A DNA stretch of 64,000 nucleotides from Protopterus annectens. Taxonomy: Eukaryota > Chordata > Ceratodontiformes > Protopteridae. Numbering within the stretch: position 1 is the first letter of the stretch; every line of letters begins with the position of its first letter. The stretch lies in contig NC_056725.1 in NCBI RefSeq assembly GCF_019279795.1, forward strand, positions 1,613,643,859-1,613,707,858, written 5' to 3'. Below are positions 1 through 12,116 of the stretch, piece by piece. The position numbers and the translations under genes are program-made. The notes beneath the pieces are model-generated. The model worked only from the letters and a program-made list of their open reading frames with translations, made no database searches and was not told the DNA's origin.

Positions 1-3000
1 ACAGGGAATGACGAGGGGGGTGGGGATGAAATACCTGAACTGCTAAAATGCTATTTTGCACAGTATTCACAAAGGATGTTACTTGGAATTATGTATCTTA
101 TTGTAAAGAGTTCCCAGGACATGCCCAGATAACCTACATTTTTTCACTGAAGAAAATTACTCTGAAAGATAGTTCATGTAAAAACAAAGCTGCACATTAT
201 AACGGATTTTACTCCTGTTGATTTATAGAACTGTTGGAAAAGTAAGAATGCGTGTATCATTTTAAGGACTCACAGGATATGATGAAGAAAATTATAATCA
301 GATCAGGGTAAACATGCTTCCCCTTCACAATACAAAAATTATCAACAGGCTTTGAAACTGAAAAATTCTGTCCTGGTTTAAATTCAGTGCCAAGAGAAAC
401 ATTAATAAAATTGTTTCTTTTGTGGAGAACTGTAGAATACCTGAAAATCATTGGGGATGAAAGGTCCAGACTACCAGGGCTACACAATGAAAATGTATTA
501 TCAGACAAACCTAATAAAGTCTTTGTACTTCATATTCAGGGCATTAAAGTAGACAACAGCAATGAATGTCACTTAGCTAAGCTTTAGTGCTATACATGAT
601 GTAATATAACAGAAAAAGTAACCAGGCCACTTTGACAACTTCAGCTGTGGTGCTAGGGTAGCACTGTGGGCAAACCAGTAGCTGAGTGACTGGATACAGT
701 AGGTGATTTTTAATGCAGTCCATTCAGAAGTAGGACATTACCATCAATAAAATACCACAGAGGGTCATTGCAAGGCCTAATCTTTTCATGTGTTTCTAAA
801 TTATATTGCAGAACATCTAGAAGAAAACATATCTTTTTGCAGATCACATAATACATATACTTACATACTATATCAGTGATAGGGAAGAAAATGGCTTAGA
901 CAATTTGGCAGGGCAGGTTTGAAACATGACAGCTTGCATTCTGTAGAAACATTCTAAATAGTGCATCCAAAACTCAAGAAGAGTACACACCATATGAGAA
1001 TACAATAACATCAGCCAAAAAAAAAATACCAGTCAACTAATATTAAGAATTAATATTGGAAGAAGCAAGATTAAAGAAATATACCAGGGTTTTCACCCTT
1101 TATACGGATGCTAGGTTATATATTGCATTATATGCAGTTCTGATTAATTCAAGTTTGCAAGGATAGAGATGGTTTCTAAAGAATTATAAAGATAGTATAA
1201 ATTCACATGTTCTCTACAGTTTTTATGGCTTCTACCATAACAATTTTTTATTTATGCTTGATTGACTTATTGGTAATTACTTTTATTTGTAATGTAATAT
1301 CCTGTATTATTTTCAGTGTTGCTATGTCTTCCACCCCACCATACTTATCAACTGTCCAGATTTTTGCCTCATATTTTTGGTCTGTTCCTTATAAAATTTG
1401 TGATTTTTCTGGATTTTAGTGGCATATTAGTTGAAGACTGAATTCATTAAATAATGACAGGCATTGGAGTTTCAGACCTCAAAACCTTACACTTTCCCAC
1501 CTAGTCACTACCCATATACTCAACTATTATCCAGACTGATTCCCTAGTTTGAAAAAAATATTCTAGCATTATAACACATGTAGACAGTGGAGATCCACTG
1601 ATAAAATAACACTTTGTAGTCCATTTTCCTGGATAAAACTTGGAACTCCCTTCATCTCATTCTAAGAAGCACAGTAAACCCCAGGTCTTTTAAGACACAA
1701 ACAATGGATACCTAAAAGATACCCGGCTCTGTACATGCAGAAGTCCTGGATGGTAAATGTCCTGCTGTTTATTTCTTTTCTTTCTACGTACTATATCCTT
1801 AATCATTTGTCCAAAATCTTCCCCTTATCCTGTACCTCTCCCTCTTTTTCGTACTACCCATGCTAAAACATTCTGTCTTACCTATTCATACTAAACCTCC
1901 ATCTATCTTCCTCCAATATGTTACTTTACTTGGTGCTGCTATTAATTAAGGATATTCCATTTAAATGTTGTATATTTGCTGATTACTTTTATATGTCTGT
2001 TTACTATGTTCCTTATGTAATTTTTTTCCGGAGCTTTTTTCTCAAGGCATCCACTGAAAAGGGTAGCTTTTTGCCCATTCAGACTAACTGCTAAACAAAT
2101 GCAATAAATAAATAAATAATTTATGACATTTTGAGTGGATAAATATATTCTAGTGTTTACATGCCTTTTTCCATACAGCAATACTAATCTTATGAAGTCA
2201 TACATTTTAAAGCAAGACACATGACTTAGATTGTAAAAAAAAGAATAAAAAAAATAGTTTCTATGTGAAACATATTACATAGCCATAATGAATATTTACT
2301 TAATAACAGCAGACAGCAGTTATGATGATGAAAAAAGATATATAATCAGGTGGCATATCTTGCTCAGTGAAATTATTTTAAATGTGAAGCCTTAATAATC
2401 CCTCAGCTCTTCAATATTTAAATAATTTCTTACATTTAAGAAGTATCTTGATTGATTTACAATACTTATTAACACCAGTAATATTGACGTTTTTCCCAGT
2501 ACCAAGTGTTTCAGTCCATCTCATAGTAAATTATAATCCAGAGCTGATTCATTACTTCATTGACAACCTTGATAAATGCAGCATATCAAATTTAGCCTAT
2601 TGACAGAACCAAGTTTTTTATACAATAATAAGTCAAGATACCCTTATCTGTATTTATTTAAAATCATAAGCAGTTAGTAAAAAAACTTCAAAATTAGCTT
2701 TGGAGAAGGAAGGGTAAGTTCCCCTGCACCCCTGGGGGTCATCATCTCTAGCACCTCCTTATTATATACACTAACTCCAAGACTATGGTATTATAGAGAG
2801 GAGGCTGTTGATAAGGTGTCCCTCAAATAAAATACAACTTTTGCAATACAGGTCAACTGAAAATTATTAATTTGTTCTCTGGGTAGCAGTTGATATCAAT
2901 GTGGCTGATTAATATTAAACAAATTTATCTTACACTACCTTATGAAATATTAATTTGTGGTTCCAAGTTGTGACATCTAGGCAGTACATATCTGCAGTCT

Positions 3001-4403
3001 CCAGAGTTGTGTCTAGTATCTGCTGCTGTCTCAGATTAATTCAAGCAGTGTCATTAGTGACTAAACAAAAAGACACCGAGTAAAAACAGTTAAAAAAATA
3101 AAGAGTTAAACATTTAAGTGTAGCATATACATTTCAGAAATGAATATTTTTAATTCTTAATATTTAATACAGATTTACAGAAAGCAAATCTTAGGATTAT
3201 TGTATGCAAGATTAGACACAACAATTTCTAAACATGCTTAATGTGAGAGTATCTGGATGAGAAATACTTTTTAATCATATTTGATATTTGGTAAAATATA
3301 CATATGTTGCAAAGATGCCTTCTTTTGTTAAGCTTAATAAGTAAGGCAATTGAGATTTAGTTCTATTTCCACTGTCTAGAACTGCCAGAGTTTTCAAATT
3401 ATGTAGTAACTACCCCATTTTTGCAAACTGTAGTGTAGTTACTAGGCTTATAGTTCAGGGCATCATTAAGGAGCCTAGCCCAAATTCCTAGTTGCCTCTA
3501 AATAGTCTTTGATTAAGTGACTTGCTCATGGTCACATATTAGGCAAATTGGACTGAGGGAATAAAACACTATAGTTCTATATATACAACTCCAATCTCAC
3601 AATGTTAACATATGAGTTGTAATGAAAAACCTCTGAAATCCCTAGTATCTTAAATATGCGTATCACAGGTGAGCAAAGATAGGCTTAGACTGTCTGAGTC
3701 TATGTATGAGTTAGGTTAGGTTAGGGCATTTTTCAGGTTTCTGAATAAGGTGATGTGCAGTAAGCAGCTGAGGAAGGGTCATAGAGTGAGGCAGATCTAG
3801 CCAGTGTAGCTGCTTTAGTGCTATACAGTGGTGAGATTTCTATGTCACATTAATAGCAAGTTTGGTTACTTTGTTGTAGCACTACACAAGAAGCTTGACC
3901 TGGGTTGGCTGAAGATTCATTAAAATAGGAGTTGCATAGACAAGAAGAGAGGAAAGCTGAACCAATGTATTTTCCAGTATTTCCAAAGATTAATGAAAAT
4001 TGGGGAAGGAGTGCATAGAGGAGAAATGGAAGGAAAAACGTTGAAGAAATGCATTATCTAGCATGTCTATATGTATTATTTTGCCTACAAAGCCTTTATA
4101 AAAATGTACAAAATAACTAAAGGACCAAGTAGTTTATTTATTTTTCTTTGAGCTTTCATGTCATTATTTCTTCTTTAGTTATTTTGTTTGCTGTTTTTCC
4201 ATTCATATTGCTAGACATTTGGAAATGCTTTTTTGAAATATAGTAACTGATTATTCCTAGTTTATATGTGAATTATTACTGTCCATATAAAAGTATGCAA
4301 GTACAATATTTGGTTATTGCCTGAGATTTTTGGTAAGAACTACCTTCCTATATAATAGAGAGAATTATATTCAAGGGTTTACTTTACCTTATAATTCTGG
4401 CTT
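1..4403. other. AT-rich intronic DNA without recognisable gene or element
   Basis: I see no exon, RNA gene or recognisable transposon here. The only open frames are short (under about 95 codons) and lack family motifs. By position it should belong to the intron upstream of the first Cav3 exon, since that gene reads on the + strand. A few GGTTA-type repeats near 3710 are too short to mean anything. Confidence 0.6.
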
Positions 4404-6621
4404 ATAGGTTCATAGGTTCATAGGTTCATAGGTTGGTACTAGGCTATCGGCCCTAGGGCCTATGCAAGCCTAGCCATAACAATTCCCTGGATATTTCTTC
4501 TCACAATATTTACTTCTCCAGGCCCCTGTCTAGCAGGGCGACTGACATGATCCCTGGGGTGAATTTCCTATCTCCCATCCAATCATCAGGGTTCCTTTTG
4601 AAGACGGCCAATGAGGTGCTCTGCTTGATATGTATGGGCAGTCTATTCCAGAGTATGGGGAGTCTCTGGGTCAGGAACCTATCCCTCCAGCATGTTTTGT
4701 TCATTGTGATGACAAGGTTTAGATCCCTGGAACGTGTGGCTCTGAGGGATTGGGATTTCTTTAAGTGGAGCATGTCCAACAGCTCAGGGTTTGACATGGC
4801 CTTGTATGTTAAGCAGAAATCGCCTCTGAGTAGACGATATGCCACAGAGTATAGCTGGAGGTTTTTTAGATGGTCAGTATATGGCATCTGCTTTAGGCCT
4901 GTGATTCTTTTAGTGAGGTATTCCTGTGGCCTTTCCAGCTGTTGCAGATGTCTTGTGAGGTTCATACCAAACCGGGCATTATACTCTATAATGGGTCTAA
5001 TGAGGGATGAGTACAGTGGGACAATGACCGCCTTTTTTCTGGATGAAAAGCCCTTAGTGATGAGGTGTGCCCCGTAGAAGGATTTCCTGACTGTTGTGGC
5101 AATGTGGTTATCAAAACTGAGACCACTGTCCACCTGTGTCCCTAAGTCTCTCATCACACTTTCGATGTTTAGTGTCCTGCCACCTATGTGGTAATTCATG
5201 GCTACATGTTTTTTTCCAAAGGGGATAACTATACATTTCTTGGCATTAAGCTTGAGCCCATGGCTCTGGCACCAGGCATCTGTTTCTGTAAGGCCCTTTT
5301 GTATAATATCCACATCATTTGGGGATTCAATAATGGATCCCAGTTTGCAGTCATCTGCAAACTTTGTTAGCCAGAGTCCCTTAGTGTTGGCCTGTACTTC
5401 AGAGAAGTAGATGCCAAACAAGAGTGGTCCCAGGACTGAACCCTGAGGTACTCCACTTGTCACTTGTCTGGAGCTGGATTTGGAGTCGGCTACTTTTACT
5501 ATCTGGGTTCTGTCAGTAAGCCAGTTAGCAACCCATCAAGTGAAGTAGGGATTTATGCCAAGCTTAGTAAGTTTATCTATGATTCCAGAGTGGGGGATGG
5601 TGTCAAAGGCCTTCGTGAGGTCCAGATAGGCTGTATGGACTGCCTTACCCTCATCCACAGCTCTGGAGACTGATTTGAAGAAGTCAATCAGATTCAGGAG
5701 ACAAGATTGGCCCTTCACAAACCCAAACTGGGTGGGGTCCAGTATTTGAAGGTTGCCAATGTCTTTGTTTATAAGTTCCATGATAATGCGTTCCATACCC
5801 TTGCAAATCAGGCTTGTCAGACTGATGGGACGGTAGTTCCCGGGGTCCAAGGTGGATCCTCCCTTGTGGAGCGGGATAACTGTAGCTGTGTGCCACTCAC
5901 TGGGCATGAAGCCTGAGGTGAGGCTATGATTAAACATGACACTTAGTTGAGGTGCCAGTTCATTTTGTAGTTCATGTGGTACACAGCCTGGGATGTCATC
6001 TGGTCCCATAGATGCTATATTCTTAGCTTTGGAGAGTGCGGTTTCTACCTGTCTGGCCATGGTTATCTAAATGTGGCAGTCTTTTGGTATTTTGATGGGC
6101 CCTTTAGCAGGTATGAGGGGGGTGAAGTTGGCACTAAATCAATCTGCCAGGATATTGGCAATATCCTTGGGATCAGTATATTTAATGCCATAATGTTGTA
6201 ACTCAGAGCAGATCTGAGCATTGCCATTTAGATTCTTGACATAACTATAGAATGCCTTGTGGTTGTCTTTGGAATCTTTGGCAATTTTATTTTTGTAACT
6301 AGCTTTTGAGGATTTTATGAGGGATCTCAGCTTCTTACTGAGGCTGGTGAAGGAGTTTTTTGCATCCTGGGATTTTCCTCTTTTTTGCAACAGTTTCTTC
6401 CTTCTGTTATATAGTTTGTTTATAGCAGGGGACTACCAGATTGTCTTCCTTTTTTTGTTGAAGAGCATCTTGGTTCTATTTGGGAAGGCACGATTCATGC
6501 ACGAGTGGATGTGCTCGTACAGTGCCTTAGTGTCGGATTCTGCAGTCGAACTTCCAGATCTCATCTGCATGGGTGTTGTGAAGTTTGTCACTTCTGACCT
6601 CAGTAGCTTGAAGTTGGCTTT
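4404..6621 (-). mobile_element. CR1-like LINE copy A, 5'-truncated
   Basis: A non-LTR retrotransposon lies on the - strand. Its 3' end is at the left: a tail of about three CCTATGAA units at 4404-4432, then a short hairpin-prone segment (GGCTATCGGCCCTAGGGCC at about 4443), then the reverse transcriptase (RT) reading frame. Homologous copies in this window (B, C, D, E, F, H) share the same tail, 3' segment and RT. The 5' end stops inside the endonuclease-RT linker at 6621, exactly where the 3' tail of copy B begins. The clade call rests on RT motifs and on the SGNH-esterase ORF1 seen upstream of copy H. It is close in sequence to copy C. Confidence 0.85.
4510..6060 (-). pseudogene. LINE A reverse transcriptase, single internal stop
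   Basis: This is the RT portion of LINE ORF2 and would copy element RNA into DNA at the target site. On the - strand, 5536-6060 carries the fingers and early palm (NYRPISLTSL, then GFVKGQSC, then LDLTKAFDTIPHSGI). 4510-5463 carries GVPQGSVLGPLLF and the catalytic FADDCK box, followed by thumb and C-terminal sequence. The two halves are in the same frame and are separated by one stop at 5533-5535, most simply an Arg-to-stop change within TRWVANWL. A further in-phase piece lies upstream at 6139-6390 (basic linker region). The few disruptions suggest moderate age. Confidence 0.85.
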
Positions 6622-6737
6622 ATAGGTTCATAGGTTCATACAAGGCTATCTGCCCTAGGGCATTTATAAGCCTAGCCAGAATGTGTTTGGCTTTCGCCAC
6701 CCATTTTAAATAAATTTTGCTATGCCCTTTTTCAAGG

Positions 6738-8237
6738 TTAGTATACTGTGCCTCTGTCTAACAGTGACACAGAAGTGATAGCCGGGTTAAACCTACGATC
6801 TCCCATCCACTCATCAAGATTCCTCTTGAAGAGAGTCAATGAGGGACTCTGCCTAAACTGGACTGGGATTTTATTCCAGAGTGAAGGGAGCCTCTGGGTT
6901 ATGAATCTGTCCCTCCAGCATGTCCTATTTATTTCAGTGCTGAGGTTCAAGTCTCTCGAGCGCGTAGCTCGATGGGATTTGGATTTTCTGAGGTGCAGCA
7001 TGTCCATTAATTCCGGGTTGGACATGGCTTTATACGTCAGGCACAGATCGCCCCTGAACAGGTGGTATGCCACTGAGTAAAGCTGGAGTTTCTTTAACCG
7101 GGCAGCATATGGCATCTGTTTGAGCCCTTTGATCCTCTTGGTGAGGTACTTTTGGGGTCTTTCCAGTTGCTGTAGGTGTCTGGTAAGGTACATCCCAAAA
7201 GGAGCATTGTACTCAATTATGGGCCTGATGAGGGATGAGTAAAGAGGCAGGATGACCTCCCCTGATCTAGATGTGAATCCCTTCATGATTAGGTGGGCTA
7301 TATAAAATGTGTTTCTAACCACTTTGGCCACGTGGTTGTCAAATGAGAGACTGCTATCAACTTGGGTCCCCAGGTCCCTAATTACTTCTTCTGTACTTAA
7401 TGGATTACCACCTATGTGGTAATTTGTGGGCACTTTGTTTTTGCTGAAGGGGATGACTATACACTTTTTGGCATTTAGCTTGAGGCCATGGCTCTGGCAC
7501 CAGTTGTCTGTTTCTATGAGGCCCTTTTGGAGGATGCTCGTGTCAGCTGGAGAGTCGATTATGGCGCCCAGTTTGCAGTCATCTGCAAACTTGGTCAGCC
7601 ACAGTCCTTCTGTGTTGGCCTGTACCTCCAAGAAATATATACCAAACAAGAGAGGTCCCAGGACTGAGCCTTGTGGGATGCCACTTGTAACTGGTTTGGA
7701 GTCTGACATGGCTCCAGCAATTCTAACCATGTGGGTTCTGTCCTTGAGCCAGTTTGCAACCCATCTAGTGACATAGGGGTTTATATTTAAGCTGGTGAGC
7801 TTATCTATAATGCCCGAGTGGGGTATTGTATCAAAGGCTTTTGCGAGGTCCAGGTAGGCTGTGTGGACCACCTTCCCCTCGTCAATGGCCTTGGTGACTG
7901 TTTTGAAGAAATCAACCAGGTTTAAGAGGCAGGATCTGCCCTAAACAAAGCAAAACTGGGTAGGATCCAGTGTCTGTAGGTCCCCAATATCTTTATTTAT
8001 GAGGTCCATGATGATCCTTTCCATAGCTTTGCAGACCAAGCTAGTCAGGCTTATGGGGCGATAGTTTCCAGGATCCGTTGAGGCACCACCTTTGTGGAGA
8101 GGGACCACTGTTGCTGTACGCCACTCTTTGGGTACATATCCTGTAGTAAGGCTGAGATTGAACAGTAGTTTTATGTTTGGGTTTAGCTCTTCTTGGAGTT
8201 CATGTAGGATGCAGCCCGGGACACCGTCTGGTCCCAT
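6738..8237 (-). pseudogene. LINE B reverse transcriptase, one nonsense codon
   Basis: One continuous frame on the - strand runs from 8237 to 6738 with a single stop at 7938-7940. That stop replaces the Lys expected in the FVKGRS motif (it reads FV-stop-GRS). The motifs run in order: NYRPISLTSL, LDLAKAFDTIPHSGI, GIPQGSVLGPLLF, FADDCKLG (the two catalytic Asp), then the C-terminal NARFG-like and RDRFITQRLPSLWN segments typical of this family. The uninterrupted downstream part is 377 codons. This is the best RT frame in the window, but it is not intact. Confidence 0.85.
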
Positions 8238-8272
8238 TGATGCTGTGTTTTTTGCTTTGGAGAGGGCGGTTC

Positions 8273-9367
8273 TTACCTGAGCATCTGAGATGTCAGGAGG
8301 GCAGTACTCTGCTGGGATAGATATTTGCCCTTTTGGTGGGGAGGGGGGGGGGAGTTTGCACTGAACCTGTCAGCTAGGATGTTGGCAATGTCTGTGGGTT
8401 CGGTGTATTTTTTGTCATTTTGGACTAATTCTGAGCATATCTGGGAATTCCCACCCAGGTTCCTAACATAACTAAAGAAAGCCTTGTGATTATCCTTAGT
8501 GTCCTGTGCAATTTTTCTCTCGAAGCTGGCCTTAGATGATTTTATGAGTGCCCGTAGTTTTTTGCTAATACTGATCAGAGATGCCTTCCCTTTTTGGGAT
8601 TTTGCTCTGTCATTTAGTAGCATCCTCCTTCTATTGTATAGTTTGTTTATGGCTGGGGTCCACCAGACAGGACGTCTGCCTTTGGAGGATTGGGTCTTGG
8701 TTTTATTTGGGATTGCATGATCCATACATTCCTGAAGGTGTTCATAGAATGCATTTATAAAGGATTCTGCGGTCTGGGCCATATTTTCCACAGGCCCGGG
8801 AGCTTTGAAGTATTCCACCTCAGTTTTGAGGAGTGTGAAATTTGCTTTAGAGAAGTTTTTCACTGTGGTTTTCTGGGCAGGAGGTGGGGTCGGGATGTGA
8901 ATATCCAGTGAGATTAGTTAATGGTCTGATCTTACCAGTGAGGGATACATTTCTGGTCTGGAGCATAGAGTCCCCATGTTGGTGATGATCAGGTCCAGTA
9001 TGTTTTCCCCTCTTGTGGGAGTGGTAACAAGTTGTTCCATAGCATTTGAGTTTATAAATTCTAGGAACCTTTGGGCTAGGGTGTTGGAGCTAGAGTAATG
9101 CTCCCAGTCTATGTTTGGGTAGTTGAAGTCACCCAGTATAATGGTGTTTGGAGATACCTTCATATTTTCCAGTGTTCTCAGGAAGGCCGAGTGGGGTTCC
9201 TGGGTTTGGGAGGGTGGTCTGTAGCAGGCTATAAACTGGAAGGCAGTTTTACCCACTGTTAGTTGCACATGGATACTCTCTGATGCTTCGTGCTTTGCCA
9301 CCAACTTGGAGGTGTGGGTATCTTTGACGAATATTGATACTCCCCCTCCTTTTGTGGTTCGGTCCAA
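8273..9367 (-). pseudogene. LINE B apurinic endonuclease and linker
   Basis: The ORF2 N-terminal half lies on the - strand. 8918-9367 encodes an APE-type endonuclease with GGGVSIFVKD, a GDFNYPNIDW catalytic segment, and SDH at the end (the conserved catalytic His). 8273-8863 is the Lys/Arg-rich linker (KGRRPVWWTPAINKLYNRR). The two pieces are in phase and separated by a stop at 8915-8917, where the family has Lys after SDH. The linker is out of phase with the RT by one frameshift, most likely at the G-run near 8341-8352. EN, linker and RT would therefore be one ORF in the ancestor. Confidence 0.8.
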
Positions 9368-9603
9368 GTTTTGGGGCCGAAAAGCATGGTATGAGGTATA
9401 ACCTGGTAGTGCTGGGGTGCTCTCGGGAGCCTTGAACCAGGTTTCTGTTCTGTTACTACTTTAGTAAGGGAAAGGATATTAGCTGCTTCTCAATGATAGC
9501 TAGCATGTTACTTTTGTAATGAGTGAAGTTATTTGCATAGAACTGATTTGCTTGTGATTCAGTTCTTTTAATTGTAATTTGAGGGTCTTACTTGCATTCC
9601 AAC

Positions 9604-9826
9604 TTTGCTTTACTAGTAGACATCATTTCTACATTAGGTGCTGCTTTTCTAGTAGATACAACTCTTACATTAGGTGCTGCTTTACTAACATACATCACTC
9701 CTACATTAGGTCTTCCTTTTCTGGTAGACAGCACTGCTACATTAGGTGCTGTTTTACTGGTAGATATCACTCCTGCATTAGATGCTGCTTTACTAGTACA
9801 CATCACTCCTACATTAGGTGCTGCAG
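9604..9826. repeat. 36-bp minisatellite, about six copies
   Basis: Tandem units of 36 bp are built around CATCACTCCTACATTAGGTG with CTAGTAGA at the unit border, repeated about six times with point differences. The period is a multiple of three, so several frames stay open across it and yield repetitive mock proteins. Nothing suggests that these are translated. Confidence 0.85.
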
Positions 9827-10546
9827 TAAGATCATTAATGTTTGATCTAGGACTGCAACTGTGAACTAATTAGATCTTTAATTTGATCTAAGAGACTGCA
9901 ACTGCAAACTAATTAGATCCTTAACTTTTTGGAACTGGAAGATATTAGTATTAACACTTCATAGGCATCATTTATTACAGCTGTACAATGGAGTGATATT
10001 AAGACCAATAAATTGTAAAGAAAAATATCAAGTGTCTATGGAAACATCTTTTATATTGCTGTCATTGGATGGTGATACCAAAGAGAGTCAATTCTGGACA
10101 TTGACTTAGATAGTACTGAGAATGCATAACCCCTTTTACTTTGGATAGATGTATTTAAATGGTTTAGTTATGATAGAATAATTCTGTTTTGTCAGATATT
10201 GTTCTGTGCTCAGAGCTGTTAACAGAACCATATTGCTTTTCACTGAAGGAGTTTGTATTCACAGCATTCCAGTTGCCTAGCAATTGTTAAAAATGTCAAG
10301 GAAATCTATTATGAGTACTTAGTATAGTAGCATAAAATGCAAACCTCTCATTACACATATGTAAATGTTTGAGACTTGGAAAGGATTAGAATTGTCATCA
10401 AAAATTGTATGTAACAAAATCCTCCTTCATTAAGTTAATCAGAAAAAAATGCCACTTTACAATGAGTTCTTGACAAGACTAGAAGGCACAGTTGTGTAAG
10501 TAAACTTGCCATAACAATACATGTTTGAATGTCTGACTGTTGCAGT
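9827..10546. other. Unassigned intronic DNA
   Basis: AT-rich sequence between the minisatellite and the DIRS terminal repeat. I see no open frame with family motifs and no recognisable element. Confidence 0.5.
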
Positions 10547-10690
10547 AGCCTTAGCTATATGGGTTATATCCTGCTGAAGATATAACAGATGGACAGCTTC
10601 CAAAGCTTCAGGGCACCTTCCACATGCCCAAACTATCAGGCAGCTTGAGTTGACTAAAAGACAAGTTTGGGTGCAAAGCCCTTCTGAGCT
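10547..10690 (+). repeat. DIRS inverted terminal repeat, left
   Basis: It starts AGCCTTAGCTATATGGGTTA and continues through GGGCACCTTCCACATGCCC to GACAAGTTTGGG. The reverse complement of 20281-20430 follows the same order with scattered differences. Inverted rather than direct terminal repeats are a DIRS hallmark. Confidence 0.85.
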
Positions 10691-11039
10691 TTCCTGACAA
10701 CAGAGAGAAGGAGGCTGAGCCCTGAAACACCAATGCTAGGACCAGCAAAGAATAAATGTCCACACCCTGCCATAAAACGCACAATAAAAACAATGAGGAT
10801 GGAGGTGGTGAGCAGCTATTGCTGCCGTGGTCATTCAAACATCTACTATTATGATAAGTTAACTTAAACAACTGTACTATGTTCATAATATTGGTCACTG
10901 ATGCAGAAGCCTGAGATATATGGATAGATTACCATAGCTTGCTACATTTGGGAGATGGAGGGAAAAGAGTCCAGGATTCCATGGATAAGCATCCTAACAA
11001 AGCCTGATCTGGACCTAGAGAAGGAATCAGACTTATAGA

Positions 11040-11491
11040 ACTTTATACAGAGGGCCAAGTAGCAGCTTCTGAAATACTTCTTGAATCCAACCATTTCCAA
11101 AAAGCCATAGATGAAGCCAAAGCCCTTGTAGAGTGAGCCTTGACTGTACCTGGAATAATTTTGTTATGAGTATAGCAAAAGCTAAAGGCCTTAGACAACC
11201 GTTTGGAAATAGCCTGTTTGAAGACAGGTTGTCCCTTCATGTTACCTTCACAAGAAATGGAAACTTGATCTGACTATCTGAAAGATTTGGTTTTGTCAAA
11301 ACAGTACCTGAGTTGGCTGTGAACATCCAAGGTATGGAGTACACTTTCTCCATCACTATTAGGTTCAGAAAGAAAATGGGGGGATGTACAGTTTTGCTTA
11401 AAGTAAAGCCAAAGGCCACTTTAGGCATAAAAGAAGGGTTAGATCTCAAAAAACTCTCCCTATGGAAAATGAGATAGGGTTGACACACCAT
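11040..11491 (-). pseudogene. DIRS tyrosine recombinase fragment
   Basis: This is the C-terminal catalytic part of the tyrosine recombinase that would integrate DIRS circles without leaving target duplications. On the - strand, 11043-11240 encodes KGQPVFKQAISKRLSKAF followed by KAHSTRALASSMAFWKW and EAATW. The HSTR box is the conserved H-x-x-R of tyrosine recombinases, and the AATW segment precedes the region where the nucleophilic Tyr would lie. 11237-11491 holds the upstream part in a shifted frame. I could not place the Tyr with confidence. Confidence 0.75.
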
Positions 11492-12116
11492 AACAGCTTA
11501 CAACTCAGATGCCCTTCTTGCAGAAGTCAAAGGAATCACTGAAAACTGTTTCCATGTTAAGAACTTCAAGTTAGCCAGAACAATTCTCTAACACAAAGTT
11601 AAGATCCCAAGGAGGGGCCAATTGTTTTCTTGGAGATCTCTTATGCAAAACCCCTTTCAAAAAGATTTTGACATGAGACTGCATTGAAAGGGGGATCTAC
11701 AGACAGACATGCTGAAATGGCTGATAAATGAACCTTGATAGAAAAATAGAAAAGGCCATATGATAGTAACTTACACAAATATCGGTAAACCAGAAAACAA
11801 CAGGCCTTGAATGGGTGCTGGTTTTGTTGTTGGCAACTACTAGAAAACTTTTTCCATTTGCTAATTTGTGATCTTTCTAGCATCAGGCTTTCTTGCCTCC
11901 ATTAGTACCCAGTGAACATCCTAAATAAACAGGTGCCAAAAGGGATTCAAGACCCTATCATGAAAACAGTAAACTTTACGTCAGAGAATATTGGATATCC
12001 CTGTTCTTGTGTGAGTAAATCCAGTTTGAGAGGAAGCCAGTGGTAATCGCTCTTAACCGTTCCCAAAAGAAAGGAGAGCCATGATTTCCTGAGTCAGAAG
12101 AGAGACAGCACAATGA

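Larger units (their letters stand above)
6622..9455 (-). mobile_element. CR1-like LINE copy B, longest and least damaged ORF2
   Basis: The element is on the - strand with its 3' tail (two CCTATGAA units) at 6622-6640 and readable ORF2 up to about 9455, where the endonuclease start (ETWFKAPE region) fades. It is a different subfamily from A and C: the RT differs at many positions, for example SPADTS against SPNDVD after the catalytic box. It has apurinic endonuclease, basic linker, RT and C-terminal domains in order. It lacks ORF1, so it is probably 5'-truncated. Confidence 0.85.

Noticed and set aside
257..2220. Short open frames of 66-92 codons near the left end
   Set aside because: Random-length frames in AT-rich DNA with no motif, splice context or similarity that I recognise.
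9579..9864. Repeat-containing frames on both strands
   Set aside because: They result from a 36-bp tandem repeat whose length is divisible by three; no start context or family similarity supports coding.
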